Shown: positions 21,870-32,819 of the stretch, in pieces
Position numbering within the stretch: position 1 is the first letter of the stretch
How the letters are laid out: each line of letters opens with the position of its first letter
NCBI GenBank assembly: GCA_016801885.1
Contig: JAFBJY010000277.1
Span: 1 to 64,000 of the forward strand
Reading direction: 5' to 3'
From: Toxotes chatareus
Lineage: Eukaryota > Chordata > Actinopteri > Toxotidae
DNA length: 64,000 nucleotides
Position numbers and translations under genes: made by a program
The notes under the pieces: model-generated
What the model was told of the DNA's origin: nothing
The model's database searches: none
What the model saw: only the letters and a program-made list of their open reading frames with translations

Positions 21870-21985
21870 AAGGCATAGTGTTGATCACAGGACTTCCTGA
21901 GGCAACTGCTCAGAGGTAACAACATCAAACTGATCAGCCCTTTGACACGCCCTCGGACCTCATCCTGGCAAAACAAAATGGGAAG
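21870..21985 (+). CDS. znf638: ZNF638-like exon, first half of RRM, unit B
   Basis: The exon runs from after CTCCTACAG to GGGAAG|GTTGGT. With allowance for two or three indels it reads GIVLITGLPE, then a helix region, then PFDTPSDLILAKQNGK. That is the beta1-alpha1-beta2 half of an RRM, with a LPE loop like that in ZNF638 and matrin-3 RRMs. Copies are at 8,495-8,521 (A, truncated), 32,702-32,819 (C) and 62,709-62,811 (D). This exon and the next would together form one RNA-binding domain. Confidence 0.65.
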
Positions 21986-22188
21986 GTTGGTGTGATCACA
22001 CCAGGAGGAGAGAGGAAAAACACCTGGACACCAGTAATACATGTAGCCATGCAAGCTGCTTCTGTCATAGCTTAAACTACTATCACACAGGCTCAGTGGG
22101 ACTGCTGTGGACCAGTCTACACACTCAGTCTGTCCATAGATACTAGTTCTGGATTGTTGACCTGTTACCAAAGTTCATCTTCCTACAG

Positions 22189-22359
22189 CACCGTGTTAAA
22201 ATCATCCTTATTGTATGTTGGGTGCTTTGTGTGTTCAGCGAACACAGAGATTGCTCAAGAGAGATAGTGAGAAAGTCCTCCTTTATACCCCACCAAGATT
22301 AAAGACTGTGAGCTGAAATAATCCATGTCAAACAGTGCTTGTTAGCCTCCAACACACCA
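22189..22359 (+). CDS. znf638: ZNF638-like exon, second half of RRM, unit B
   Basis: The exon runs from after TTCCTACAG to CACACCA|GTAAGG. It reads TVLKSSLLYVGCFVCSANTEIAQE. The sequence after an indel resembles KIKDCELKIIHVKQ. Structure and borders match 8,722-8,883. Confidence 0.6.
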
Positions 22360-22553
22360 GTAAGGCCTCATCATTCCACCACTTCCTTCTGGGACACTGA
22401 TCATCTTTTCTCCTCCTCTGCTCTAATCTTCTATATTAATATCTTCCTTTTATTGTGCCCAGCTGCTTTCATCTTGTGCTTAGTGCAGCATTTTCTGGTT
22501 GTTAGTAGACATGAGCAGTAACTGCGATTAACGATAAAAACACTCTTACACAG

Positions 22554-22590
22554 GTGTCTCTACAATCTACTGATGGGATCAGTGGAGCCA
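22554..22590 (+). CDS. Small ZNF638-like exon, unit B
   Basis: It follows TTACACAG and ends near GTGAGTGAGT. It is the counterpart of 9,082-9,124 and slightly shorter, probably through indels. Confidence 0.4.
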
Positions 22591-23014
22591 GTGAGTGAGT
22601 ATTTCTACCATTGGAATATTTCTATGCACTTCATCTTATTTATTGCTTGATGTAACAAGGACAGTCTTGGCGTTAATAAACTTTGCTGTAAATACACAGG
22701 ACAAGTGTAGATGATCCAAATGTACATTTACACTAAGCTCTTTAAAGTAATAAACCTAAATCAGGCTGAAGAGGTCTTACTGCACAATAAAGCTTCACAG
22801 CAAGCAAATTGTTCAGTTATCCCTGTCCTACATTATGAATGTAGATAAAACAGGGACAGTCCTGTAAAAACCTAAAGCGTCTACTGTAAGCAACTTTACA
22901 ACTAGTTTTTGTTGGAAAAGTACATTAAAAGTGAAAAACAGTATTTTTCATGGGTATAGTAACATTGCAGAAACCCTCATTTTACTGATGGTAATGAACA
23001 TCATCTTCTGGCCA

Positions 23015-23518
23015 TGTCATAGTCAGGAAATAATATCTTGTTATATTTTGTCCCTGTGTTCATGTTGTCGTGGGTTTTTGCTTTTATTTTGAAATGTGTT
23101 CTTTTTGTTTTCCAGGTTGCTTACCCTTCCTCTTTGTTCCCACCAGTGTGATTGTTTCCACCTGTTTCCCCTTACCTGGTGTCTATATATAGTCTGCGTC
23201 TCCCATTGTCCTGTGCCAATTTGTCTTGTCTTAATGTCAGTGAACCAGCGTTTTTTTGCCCATGTTACCGTCCCTTCGTCAAGCCCAGGGTTTTGTATTT
23301 TATTTGTTACTTTTTCTATGAGCTACTGTTTTCATTGCTAGATTTTCCTTTGTTACTTTTGTATAGTCATTGTGCCTTTACATATCGTATGAGTGATTTT
23401 TTTCTCACATTATCTCTTTGCTTCTTGGAGTGATTTCATTTATGCTGTAATAAAATATTGTTATTTTGTACTTTTGTCTTGATGGAAGTGCATTTGGGTT
23501 CGAGTCAAGTGTATAACA
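23015..23518 (+). mobile_element. Solo LTR of a Gypsy-like retrotransposon, unit B
   Basis: The same insertion as 9,520-10,047. It has a TGTCATAG start, a TATAACA end, the TCTATATATAG core, AATAAA near 23,450 and GCATTTGGGTTC. CTGTA follows at 23,519-23,523. The left duplication is corrupted to CTGGCCA. Confidence 0.8.
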
Positions 23519-23608
23519 CTGTATATCTTCTGCTTTAGTCTTCTGTAGACCTTGATCCACTAATTATCCGCTGGCTAATGGTGATTGTATGTCCTTTGTG
23601 TCCTCCAG

Positions 23609-23660
23609 GAGGCTGCTGTTCCAGTGGGCTGGAGCAGGCTGTAGTGGTCTTCCGTAATGT
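23609..23660 (+). CDS. ZNF638-like exon candidate, unit B
   Basis: It follows a TGTCCTCCAG acceptor and begins GAGGCTGCTGTTCC. It is the counterpart of 10,139; the donor is unclear. Confidence 0.4.
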
Positions 23661-23700
23661 GTTTCCCACAGTCACTCTCGATGTGTGTGTGTCCCCTCAG

Positions 23701-23816
23701 GTATGGGTTCTTAGTCCCAAGACCAGTTCTTCTGTACAGTATGTAATCCATTCTTCAGCTGAACCAAAGCTGAGATCCATACCCTACCAAAACCATCAAA
23801 CACTCGAGAACCTAAG
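23701..23816 (+). pseudogene. znf638: Matrin-type zinc-finger exon, frame-broken, unit B
   Basis: It aligns to 10,258-10,379 between CCCCTCAG and CTAAG|GTAGG, but has lost several single bases. The CX2C and HX5H spacing is therefore not readable in one frame. Either unit B is a pseudogene or the consensus is wrong here. Confidence 0.65.
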
Positions 23817-23944
23817 GTAGGCAGCTCATGGTTATTTGTTGCAGTTTCTCCCTCTTTATTCTGCTCCCATTTCACACTTACTGTGATACAGGTGATAAAA
23901 ACGTCCCATGTGTTCTGAAAGGTGTTTTCCTTTTCCTCCTCTTG

Positions 23945-24000
23945 TGAAATGCCTGCAGACTGAGAAAGGCGGTGAATGTAAGCCGGACAAACCAGACTGA
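23945..24000 (+). pseudogene. znf638: Last ZNF638-like exon, acceptor damaged, unit B
   Basis: It is the counterpart of 10,513-10,569. The acceptor TTGTAG reads TTGTG, so the AG is lost. The peptide reads roughly KCLQTEKGGE and ends PDKPD before TGA at 23,998-24,000. Confidence 0.55.
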
Positions 24001-24136
24001 CTGAATGTGGCTGTGAAAACTTTTGACTCAGTTTTGCCATTCCCCTCCTTTTTATATAAGTCTCTTTATTTCTCTCAAGGTCCAGATTCTCACACTGGTA
24101 TAGATTAGTCTCATGTCTCCATTTAAATATGACATC

Positions 24137-24142
24137 AATAAA
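24137..24142 (+). terminator. Poly(A) signal AATAAA, unit B
   Basis: Same position and context as 10,699-10,704. Confidence 0.6.
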
Positions 24143-24399
24143 ATGTATTTACTAAATTGTGACATGCGGCTCATTCACAATCTCAGTGTCTGATAATATT
24201 TGATAGAAAGTCTGTTATAAATGATTTATAGCATCATAAAACCACACTGTCATTACAACTAACCTTAAAAGCAAAGATGAAAATCTCACCATCAACATGC
24301 TACACCTGCACTTATTTTCATTGGCATATACAGTGTGCTATACACTCTTTAGATTGTCTGCTACTCCACTATTTGCTATTCTATATTGCCTGTCACTTA

Positions 24400-24660
24400 C
24401 ATAGTGTTTATCTCAAGGGCTTTATGTTTGGCTTTTGTTTACCCATTAAATACACACACACACTGATGGCAGTGCTTGCACTTCTGCATGTGGACAGGAG
24501 GAGCTGAGGATCAAACTGCCAGCCCAGTACCAGCAGCTTCTCCCCAGTGAGCCACTGGCCACACGCCTTGAAACAACCTTGGCATGACCAGCCAGTGACA
24601 TCCGCCTCAGTGACTGTGGGAGATGGCTGCTCAAACCAGGATCCTGGTGTGGCACTTATC
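24400..24660. repeat. Common teleost interspersed repeat fragment, unit B
   Basis: Counterpart of 10,950-11,250, with the same GTGGACAGGAGGAGCTGAGG core. Confidence 0.45.
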
Positions 24661-25245
24661 AAGTCAGCTGTGGGACATTGTTCAGCACAAGATGTGATTC
24701 ACTCTGTTCTAAGCTCCAGAGCATCAACCCGTTTCTGACATACAGTCTTTGCAATCCTTTCCAGCACCTCTGAGGCTTCATATCATCCGCCGTTCAACTT
24801 TTCTGTGTGTCGAACGTGCTACTGTGGAGTGTCATCAAATTTCCAAGGTGACTAAACTATAAGCCATGCTTATATTTTGCCTGTACTCTACCCCTGCTGT
24901 TGCTACATGCAATGTCCCCACTGAGGGACTAATAGGGATTTTTTATCTTTCTTAAAAGAGCTTTATTTCAACAGTACCTCAGTCATACTACAGTAACAGC
25001 TATCTGTAATGTATACACACTTTGTAATTTGAGCCATCTGGATTCTTTAATTGTGACTTTTGGAGCTGCATTTACCACTTTGCCTCATTCATGGCCTGTA
25101 ACATGCCTACTTGTAATTTGAATATTTCCTCAATGGCAAGTTATGATGTGGATTCAGAAGATATTTTCTTGTTACACTTAAGAACACTATGTATGAAAAT
25201 GAGGGCAAGAATGATGGAGATATGTTCTAACTCTTATTTTGTTAC

Positions 25246-25465
25246 CATCAATTTAATTCGATTTATTATACAGCGCCTTACAGAGAAAAGAGAGAAAAGC
25301 TCTCTCTTCACTGAGGAAAAGAGAGAAAAAAACTTTCTCTTTCTCCTCAGAGAGACAAAGTCTAAGAGAGAAAGAGAGAAAAACTACGGAGAAGAGAAGA
25401 AGAACAGAGAAAAGAAGCAGAGAAAGGAAAGAGAGTTCTCTCTCTCTCTCTTTCGATGGAGAAAG
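25246..25465 (-). repeat. Inverted L2 tail plus GA-rich tract, unit B
   Basis: Counterpart of 11,860-12,065. It is purine-rich on the plus strand. The ORF at 25,091-25,471 that crosses it is low-complexity. Confidence 0.65.
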
Positions 25466-25478
25466 AGTTAGCGTTACG

Positions 25479-25923
25479 CAGTGGCAGTTTCTACACTGAA
25501 TTACTCAGAAATTAAAGTTATCAGAAATTAAATAAATATACTCTATATATACAAAATGGCAAAAATATACACAATCACACATAACAGCAGCAGATAATAA
25601 TGATATAGATAAAAACAATACTCATTTTATTATTTGAGAACAATAAAAAAAATCAAAGAATAATATACAAATAAAATATAAAATAAATATTCTGAATAGC
25701 ATAAATCTTCATCACAAATGAAAACACACTTGAAATCTAATTCTAACACTATTGCACTAGGCAGCAAACAAAAACTAAAATAAACCACAGCCTTTTCTGG
25801 CCTTCCTTGATGCAAAATCATCAATAATGTCATTATGCAATCCTCCCCTATTGAATAGTTGATACTGATGACCACTTAAGGCCAGTGGAAGTGGCAGTAA
25901 CTTGTGCCAAAAACGCGCCACTG
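25479..25923. mobile_element. Non-autonomous hAT element, unit B
   Basis: A 445 bp twin of 12,082-12,518. It starts CAGTGGCAGTTTCTAC and ends CGCCACTG. The flanks are GCGTTACG (25,471-25,478) and GCGTTCTG (25,924-25,931). Confidence 0.82.
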
Positions 25924-26047
25924 GCGTTCTGAAGCAACTCTGTTTCACCTCGCTGAGGAGGGCGAAAGAATGCCATGCTCTCCTTCTCGCTCACACCTCC
26001 TCTCCATCGATAGAGACAGAAAGAGAGAGTTTTTGGCAGGAAGCCAC

Positions 26048-26320
26048 CTGGTCCGGACAAACCTTCACCGTGTGTCTCTTTCCCCCTCCTCCCCCCCCTC
26101 TTTCCCCCCTTTCCCTTCCCCTTTTTCCCCTTTCCCCTCTCCCTCACCTCTCCTCCTTCCCCCAGTCCCTCCTCTCTCTCCGCCCCCTTTTTCCTTCCCT
26201 TTTTCCCCCTCTCCTTTTTTTTTCCCCCCCCTCTTTGGTTTTGGGCCGCCTTTTTTGCCCCCTCTGCTGATTTTTTGCCCCTGCTCTGTCTCTGTTTTTT
26301 CTCCCCTTCCCCCGGGTGGA
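26048..26320. repeat. Polypyrimidine tract at the start of unit C
   Basis: The plus strand is almost pure C/T for about 220 bp (26,080-26,300). The similar tract at 54,690-54,930 has the same flanks (GGACAAACC...GTGTGTCTC on the left). ORFs in both directions (Pro/Ser-rich forward, Gly/Lys/Arg-rich reverse, up to 199 codons) are low-complexity artefacts. Confidence 0.8.
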
Positions 26321-26469
26321 AGCTCCCCACGTTGTTGGACTGGGTTCTTGTTGGCCTCTGGCGCTTAACCATTGTTGATGACCTGGTAAACAGGGAAAAA
26401 AGAGACAAAAAAGCTCGGTACCCACGGAAAGAAAAACCCCACCCCAAACAACAGGCTGACGGCGAGACA

Positions 26470-26690
26470 CTTTTCTGCTGTATGTTTTGGTAGCTCTGGC
26501 AGGGCCCGCCCTGGAACTCTCTGCTTTAGAGACAGATGCCTTTGTCTCTTGGCCCTCCCTTGTCCTTTCCCTTCAGATGGATTGCTCCTTTATTTTTCCC
26601 CCTACTGTCTCTGAGACAGTTTTATAAAGATTTTCCCCTTGTCTGTACCCCATGACTGCTTTTCTGCTTTGGTGTCTTGTGCAGCTGAAG
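26470..26690 (-). pseudogene. Putative ZNF638-like exon, unit C (corrupted)
   Basis: On the minus strand it starts after a region reading CTTCAGCTGCACAAGACACC, as does 55,027-55,296 in D. The D frame reads LQLHKTPKEAVMDTDRGK. Conservation of this block between two units suggests coding or another constraint. The exon borders are not proven. Confidence 0.35.
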
Positions 26691-26759
26691 GGGGGGGAAA
26701 AAACAGCGCTAGTGCATGGACAGGGACAGTGCAGCTCTCACCATCCCAGGTTGCTCCAT

Positions 26760-29680
26760 AATTTTTCTGAGCCCCTACGGAACAAAAAACCCTGAGTATT
26801 AAAACAAAACACTACACCCAAAAAAGTAAAATACATAAATACAACAAATATGAATACTTTCCCTAAAACCCTTTTCTCAAAAAACCGGAAAAAAACAATA
26901 ACAATCGACAGCAAAATAACAGTTTCCCCAACAAAAAAAATCCAATTTAAAATTACAAATCGTGGATTATGAACCATGGTTTTTGGTTGATGAGTGCACG
27001 TTTGGGGTTGATTTAAGCCATGTTTGATCGTTTAAAACCAGTGATGCTTATCTCTCTGATCTGCTTGGTAAGTTCCAACTTAGTGGTTTGAAAAAAAGCC
27101 GCCAACTAAATCGTCTGTGCTGTACTACGTAAAGCTCCTGGTGCCGGTTCTTCTGTTGTCTGGCGATGATATGAACTCCTTTAATGGAGGAACCAGATCA
27201 TGTACTATTTTGTCGTAAATAACTTGGGAAAGAAACAAAATTATCAAGGTCAGGTTTATGCTTTTGAACCAAACAATGAAAAAACTTGATGGCTTTTTTC
27301 TTCCCTTTAAAGGTTTGCTTATAAAGTTTTTTAACTGGTGGTTTTTTTTTAACTGCCACGGGCAGTATGCAATATGAAAATCTTTAGTGCATATATTTTT
27401 GGCCATCAAGGGGGCTGATTTGGATGTGTCAAAATTTTCAATTTAAAATTTTCAGTGTTACCCCTTGCTTTATTGTTTTTAAAGGATAGCGGGAAAATAA
27501 AAGTAATCCCCAAATATTTAAAATGTGAAAAATCTGGTTTTTTATTTCCAAAAGGATATCGGGCGGGTTTTCCCATTTTTCTTTGAAAAAGTCCCAAAAT
27601 GATTTTTACTGATTTTTGTGTCGACGGCCCGGGGGCCAGGGGGAAATTTTGGCCCCCAAATGCTTTAATTTGCTGTATTTTTTCCCATTTATCTAAAAAA
27701 AGTTAAAGTTTGACAGTTTTGAAAAAAAAGAACTTTATGGTTTACTTATCAAATCTTTTCAAGTCAAAAAAAACAGCTCCCACACTCCCACTGTCTAGTT
27801 TTGATTTAATTTTTCAATAAAATAACAGGTAGCCTTTTCAGTTTTCCCTGCCTTAAATGGGAACCACAACTCGGCCTTCCATGTGGAAAAATGGACTTTT
27901 TTATGACAGTTTAAACTAGATGTGCCGGGGGGTGCTGGGGGGTGAATATTTTTTTTGAAATGTTGGTCCCATTACTTTTCTTTGCCTTTGAGGTTTAAAG
28001 TGCAGGATTTTAAAAAAATTTTTTCCGGGGAACTTTATTTAAAAAATCGGTTTAGTAAAATTTGGGGTTTTAAGTCTTTAATTCTTGGACCAAATGTTCG
28101 TTTTTACCCTTGAAAAAAGTAAAAAACAGAGGCAATTTCATTAGGATCTTGTTAAATTCCTGGTTCTCAGTTCTTCCCCTTTCCCCGGTTTGGCTTTGTC
28201 TCTCTTTGTTGTTTTTTTATGTTTCTCCCTATCAGTTTCTTTTTCCCTTTTTCCCTTTTTTAATAATATTCATAAAAAAAACTTTGCTTTTTTCCCTTTA
28301 AATTTATTCCACTTTATTGCAGAGGTTTGTAAAAATCTCTATCATTAAGTATTTAACTTTTCATCAAGTGGTCTTAAACCAGGTAAATTATCTTCCTGTC
28401 CATTTTTAAAGGTTTTTTTTATTTCTCTTTAATTTTTCCTGTACCCAAAGGACTCACAAAGGCCTCTTTTCATCTGTGGGAAAAAAATCTCTCCAATCAG
28501 TTTGACAGTTCTTCCTTAAATGCCCTGTCTCCTCATTCCACAGGGTGTTTAGTTGTTTTTGTTGGTAAATAAACCTATTTTTTAATTTTCTTGAAGAGTA
28601 TTAGTGATTTCAAAAAGTGAGAAGTTATAAGATTTAATAATTCTCTCGGTTTTTTTTATAAAGATGGATTTTGTGTTTTGGAACATTTTTTTTCTTGTGG
28701 GACCATCTATTGGGTTGGTCAGTTCAAATTGATTTGTAAGTGCTTTTGCCTCTTTTAAAATTCTTTTTTAGCCCAGTTTAAATTAAATCAAGAACTATAC
28801 ATTCTTTCTTTAAAAACAATTTTTGGAAAGGGTTTTTAAAATGCTCCAAAAATCGTCAGATACGGTGGTCTTCCGCCTTCCCTGTTATCTGCTGGGAAGG
28901 GGGGATATATGTAAAAACAATTTCATTCGCATTTGTCGTTTTTCCCTCCCCCATCTCTCGCATAAACAGCCCCGCCCCCTTCCCTTTTTTTCTGTCTTTT
29001 GGACATTGCGCCAAACATTTTAAAAACTACAGGCGATATTTGGTTACCATTTTCAGACAAGGGAGAGGAAGTCAAATTGAGCCCCTAAACAGTTTTTTTA
29101 GGTTGTTCGTTTCCCCCTCGAATGTTCGGGGACCCCAAGGAGACCTTTCGGTTTTCTGGGTCCCAAAAAGGAGTGCTGAAAAGTTTTGGGAAGAACCAAA
29201 TTAAATGTTTTGATGGCAGGTTCCCGGAATTTTTTAATACTACCTTGATTGGGGGGTCCTGGCGGGCGCGTCTTTCAAGCAGGTCTTTTTTGCCGTGGGC
29301 AAGGGGAAAATGTGATCACGGAAGCGAAACCTTTTTTTCCGGGGGACTTTCTCTGGGGTGTTGTTGGTTTTTTTCCCTGGGCTTTTTTCCCCCGTCTTGA
29401 TTTGGTGTAAAAGTTATTGGCCATTATTTGTGTGACAGGTTTCGGTGGTATATGGATTCTTGAGATCATCATGATTATCCATAGCCACGGACCGGAACAT
29501 CGCCAAAATTTGATAAAAAAACGCCCCATGCTGTGAAAAACCCCAATCCTGGGCCGCGGCAATTGGGGTGAGAACATGGCATTTTTCAGCGGTTTCCCGT
29601 ATAGGTGACAACAGAGATAAATTTGGTAAACCCCTCTGGGGGTCCCGCCAGCCAGCCTCCCCATCTTTTTCCTCCCCTCA
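26760..29680. other. Homopolymer-rich, A/T-rich stretch without a recognised gene
   Basis: Runs of T, A, G and C of 4-8 bases dominate. Short ORFs (for example 27,125-27,409 minus and 29,122-29,400 plus) show no motif that I recognise. The consensus is poor enough that real features could be hidden. Confidence 0.5.
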
Positions 29681-29689
29681 GAAGGGGAA

Positions 29690-29800
29690 CATTTCACCCC
29701 TCTTCTCTGTTTTCATCTTCTGGGCTGTCCCAAAACATCCAAAAAGGGGGTTGAGACTTCTCTTGGGCAGCCTCCTCTTCCTCTGCACTCTGCTGTTTGG
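29690..29800 (-). pseudogene. Putative acidic ZNF638-like segment, unit C
   Basis: One minus-strand frame reads SAEEEEAAQEKSQPP. The D counterpart at about 55,375-55,480 reads SAEEEEAVQK. An acidic linker would suit a ZNF638-type protein, but that is inference. Confidence 0.35.
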
Positions 29801-29925
29801 CGCTTTTCCCTTACAGTTATCCTATAGGAACAAGGGCTATTGAGCAGTGTGACATCAAACACATGAAATGGGTGGTGCAGGACATTGCCAGTATGATGAA
29901 ATGTTTTAAAAAATGAGCGCACTCC

Positions 29926-30210
29926 CTAATTCCCGCCCTCGGGGACTAAAATCGTGGTGATGACTTCTGTCTGTGTTTGGTTGGCCTTGGGGAAAGAACG
30001 GGGGGTTTTCTGGATGATGCGGGAAGCGTCTGGGCTTTTGCGAAATCCTTGCTCCATCAAATGCCTAAGCGGGAAAGGCCCAAAATCCATAACACTTTTT
30101 GGAAAAGGCTGTGTGGGGACACGGACTTCAGGCAGGGTGTGGGATCTCATGGATTAGCTTTCTGCACTGCCAGAAAAAACCCCCTCCCTTTTGTTGAGCC
30201 GGGGTCTTGA
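29926..30210 (-). pseudogene. Putative ZNF638-like exon region, unit C
   Basis: The minus frame 30,150-29,926 reads LPEVRVPTQPFPKSV then RKSPDASRIIQKTP, with no low-complexity bias. Related but indel-shifted sequence lies at 59,095-59,350 in D, and a shorter related stretch near 53,080-53,235. Both strands are open in places, so the strand is not certain. Confidence 0.3.
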
Positions 30211-30264
30211 TAGGTAAAGCGTGGCCCATTTTTTTGGCCCTCAGGGGGCCAGAGGACATTTTGG

Positions 30265-30310
30265 GGACTTACTGATCACCAGGCCGCCCACCCCACGGGA
30301 AGTATTACTC
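30265..30310 (-). pseudogene. ZNF638-like exon candidate, unit C
   Basis: It is the inverted counterpart of 10,139. The acceptor CTCCAG and first codons GAGAGTAATACTTCC are read on the minus strand, with a TGATCAGTAAG-like donor. Confidence 0.45.
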
Positions 30311-30379
30311 TCCTGGAGGACAAAAAAGGCTCGTCCTAATTGCCAGCGGATAATTAGTGGATCAAAACCCGAAGCAAAA

Positions 30380-30400
30380 GCAGAAGATAAACGAGAATAT
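30380..30400. other. Empty site of the solo LTR, unit C
   Basis: Here the two flanks that surround the LTR in A and B are joined directly. The minus strand runs from CTGATGG...GAATATTC straight into ATCTTCTGCTTT. The CTGTA target is blurred by consensus errors. Confidence 0.65.
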
Positions 30401-30721
30401 TCAACCATCAGAAAATGGGGGGTTTCTGCAAAAACTATCCCGTGAAAAACTTTTTTTCTTACTTTTTGCTTTCATCAAAAACTAGTTTAATTTCCCACGG
30501 CGTCCTTTTTGGACTCTTTTTTCTACATTTAAAAAGTAGGACGGGGGCAAAAAAAACACTTCAGTTTGCATAGTCCTTCAGCCCGATTTAGGTTTATTAC
30601 TTTAAAAACCGTGTAAATGTACATTTGGATCACTCCTTTTTTCTTTTTTCCAGCAAAGTTTATAACTACTGTTTAAACAGGAATAAATAAGATGAATCAT
30701 GAAATATCAAAAAAACTCACT

Positions 30722-30760
30722 AATCCACTGCCCATCAGAATTTTAAAAACCCCCTTTAAA
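30722..30760 (-). pseudogene. Small ZNF638-like exon, unit C
   Basis: The inverted counterpart of 9,082-9,124. The minus strand reads TTCTGATGGGCAGTGGATTAGTGAGT. Confidence 0.4.
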
Positions 30761-30814
30761 GGTTTTATTTTTTCCAGTTATGCTCAAGGTTCCAAACAAC
30801 TAGAAATTTCACTA

Positions 30815-32245
30815 GATTGATTAGATTCCTTTTTTCTTAAAAGCAAAAGGGCAGGGTAACCAAAAACAGAGCATCTAACCAAGTGCAAAGCAACAAATGC
30901 AGGGAAAAAAAAGTGTCTACGTTTAGAAAAATTTAAAACAAAGATTATAGATGGGGATTCTATGGGCAAAAAGCGTTAAAATACTGTTACCATACTATAC
31001 AGATACATTATGCCTCTAAATTTATGTACAAGTATACAGGTAGATAGGTAAGTAACATACCATACAGCAGTTTTGTATAACAGATGTTTTACCTAAAATA
31101 TGTACACTAAAAGAAAAAAAAGACGGTGATGCAGAAGGTAGGAAAGTGGGAATGGGGAAATGTGGGGGTATGGATGGTGCGGCGGGGGGGAAGGGGGGGT
31201 GGGGGTGGGGGGGGTTGTGTGGGGTGGAAGTGGGGGCGGTTCAGTAAGGATCAGCTGGGGGGAAAACTGGTCCTGATCTGTTTTCTTTTTTGTCGGGAGC
31301 TCCTGGGCGCCTCCCGGGGGGTGGGAGGGTTTAAAAAGTCTTTGGGGTGAGAGGTCCCCGAGAATCTGTGGGCTTCCAAGGGAGCATTTCCTGGATTTTC
31401 CCCAATGGTGGGAAATGGAGTCCTTTTGGGTTTGGGGAGTTTCACCACCCCCTGCAGCCCTTTTTAGTATAAAAGTTCCATCGACTGTGTAAACTGGTCA
31501 GGAAACTCTCAATCCGAAGTGAAGTTCCCCCAAAAACGGCTGAGACAGGGGATTCTTTTCCCGTGTCCTCCCGGAAAAAAGAGGGGCTTTGACCTTCGCC
31601 CCGGCTGGAAAAAGTTTGAAGGACAGGTCCCCCTGTAAGTGGTCAGGGCAGCCGTTCAAAACCCTCCCCTTTATTGGGTGGGGCTGTCAAAATAAATTTT
31701 TCTCTGAGGCGGGACTCTGTAGCTGCAGGGTGCACTGCTGTTGATCCTGATGGCCCGGATCCCTTTACACCGTTGGGGTCAGAGTTGGAAAAATTCCTCT
31801 ACCTTTGGGTTTAGGTTGGGCCTTTTGATGGCCCCCTTAAAATTTCCCCGGACTCACTGTAGGCTGCATCACCTGATCAAGGGAGTGTCCCGGGGCCCTT
31901 TAGCAGGGCCACCTCCTTGTTCATCCCTGCTTCTGATTAGGGTCGTGGTGATCTGTTTCTGTGTTGTGGCGGGTGTCAGTGGGGGTGTTGATAAATCAGA
32001 AGGGAGGGGGTTTTATCAATGTCTGGGGACCAAAATGGCCGAAACAAAACCCCAGTCTGTGTGTGAAACCTGCCGAAGGACAATCTCCCCTCCATTTGAT
32101 GGTCTTCTGGATGGATCAAAAGTTTGTCTCCTCTGGTGGGGCAGGCTGCTGGTGCGTCAAGTTTCCCCAAATAAATGCAGCCTGGGGTGGCAGTCTGTTT
32201 TTTAATGGCTGCATGAATTTCCCTTCATAAAACCCCGCATTACAT
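30815..32245. mobile_element. Unclassified 1.4 kb insertion private to unit C
   Basis: A and B have about 200 bp between the two flanking exons. C has this extra block between GTTCCAAACAACTAGAAAT-like and AAGATGAAAAAGC-like intron sequence. Its left part (30,815-31,125) is A/T-rich and the rest is G-rich. ORFs such as 31,741-32,205 (plus) show no known motif. It is probably a transposable element, class unknown. Confidence 0.5.
31177..31235. repeat. G-rich tract with quadruplex potential
   Basis: The plus strand carries at least five G runs of 5-9 bases with short spacers. Homopolymer inflation in this part of the window may exaggerate it. Confidence 0.6.
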
Positions 32246-32374
32246 CGGGGAATCACCAAGCCAAGATGAAAAAGCACATGATGACAGCCAAGCACCAAGG
32301 AAAGATATTTAATATAGAAGATTAGAGCAGGGGGAAACAAGATGATAGTGCCCTAAAGGATGGGGGTGAATGAT

Positions 32375-32530
32375 GGGGCCTTACGGTGTCGGGGTTCGCT
32401 GTTTGAAAGGATTTCTTCAACTCCAGCAATCTTGGGGGATGGGGGGACTTTCACTATCTCTTGGGCAATCTCTGTGTCCCACCCCACAACCCTAACAATG
32501 GATGTTTTTTAAAACCGGCTGTGGAAAATG
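32375..32530 (-). pseudogene. znf638: ZNF638-like exon, second half of RRM, unit C
   Basis: The inverted counterpart of 8,722-8,883. GGCCTTAC (donor side) and the CTCTTGGGCAATCTCTGTGT segment encoding TEIAQE are recognisable. The frame is broken. Confidence 0.55.
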
Positions 32531-32701
32531 AACTTTTTAAAATCAACAATCCAGAAACTAGTATCTATGGACAGATTGAGGTGTGGGGACTGTCCACAGC
32601 AGTCACTGAGCCTGTGATAGTTTGACAGAAGCAGCTTGCATGGCTACATGTATTACTGGTGTCAGGTGTTTCTCCTCTCCTCCTGGTGTGATCACACCAA
32701 C

Positions 32702-32819
32702 TCTTTCCCATTGTTTTGCCAGGATGAGGTCAGAGGGCGTGTCAAAGGCTGGATCCAAGCAGTGATGTCACTCTCTGAGCAGCGCTCTCAGGAAGTCCTG
32801 TGATCAACACCATGCCTTT
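32702..32819 (-). pseudogene. znf638: ZNF638-like exon, first half of RRM, unit C
   Basis: On the minus strand it follows CTCCTACAG and ends before GTTGGTGTGATCAC. It reads MVLITGLPE and later DLILAKQ, with frame shifts between. It lies in a cleaner island of the noisy half. Confidence 0.6.

Noticed and set aside
26040..26060. Simple hairpin artefact (one molecule read forward and then back)
   Set aside because: A hairpin read would place the reverse complement of unit B's end right after the junction. The inverted hAT element lies about 24 kb away, and the copies have private insertions.
25848..26447. 199-codon minus-strand ORF, the longest in the window
   Set aside because: It translates the polypyrimidine tract into Gly/Lys/Arg/Glu repeats. 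The composition and its low-complexity twin in D show it is not a gene.
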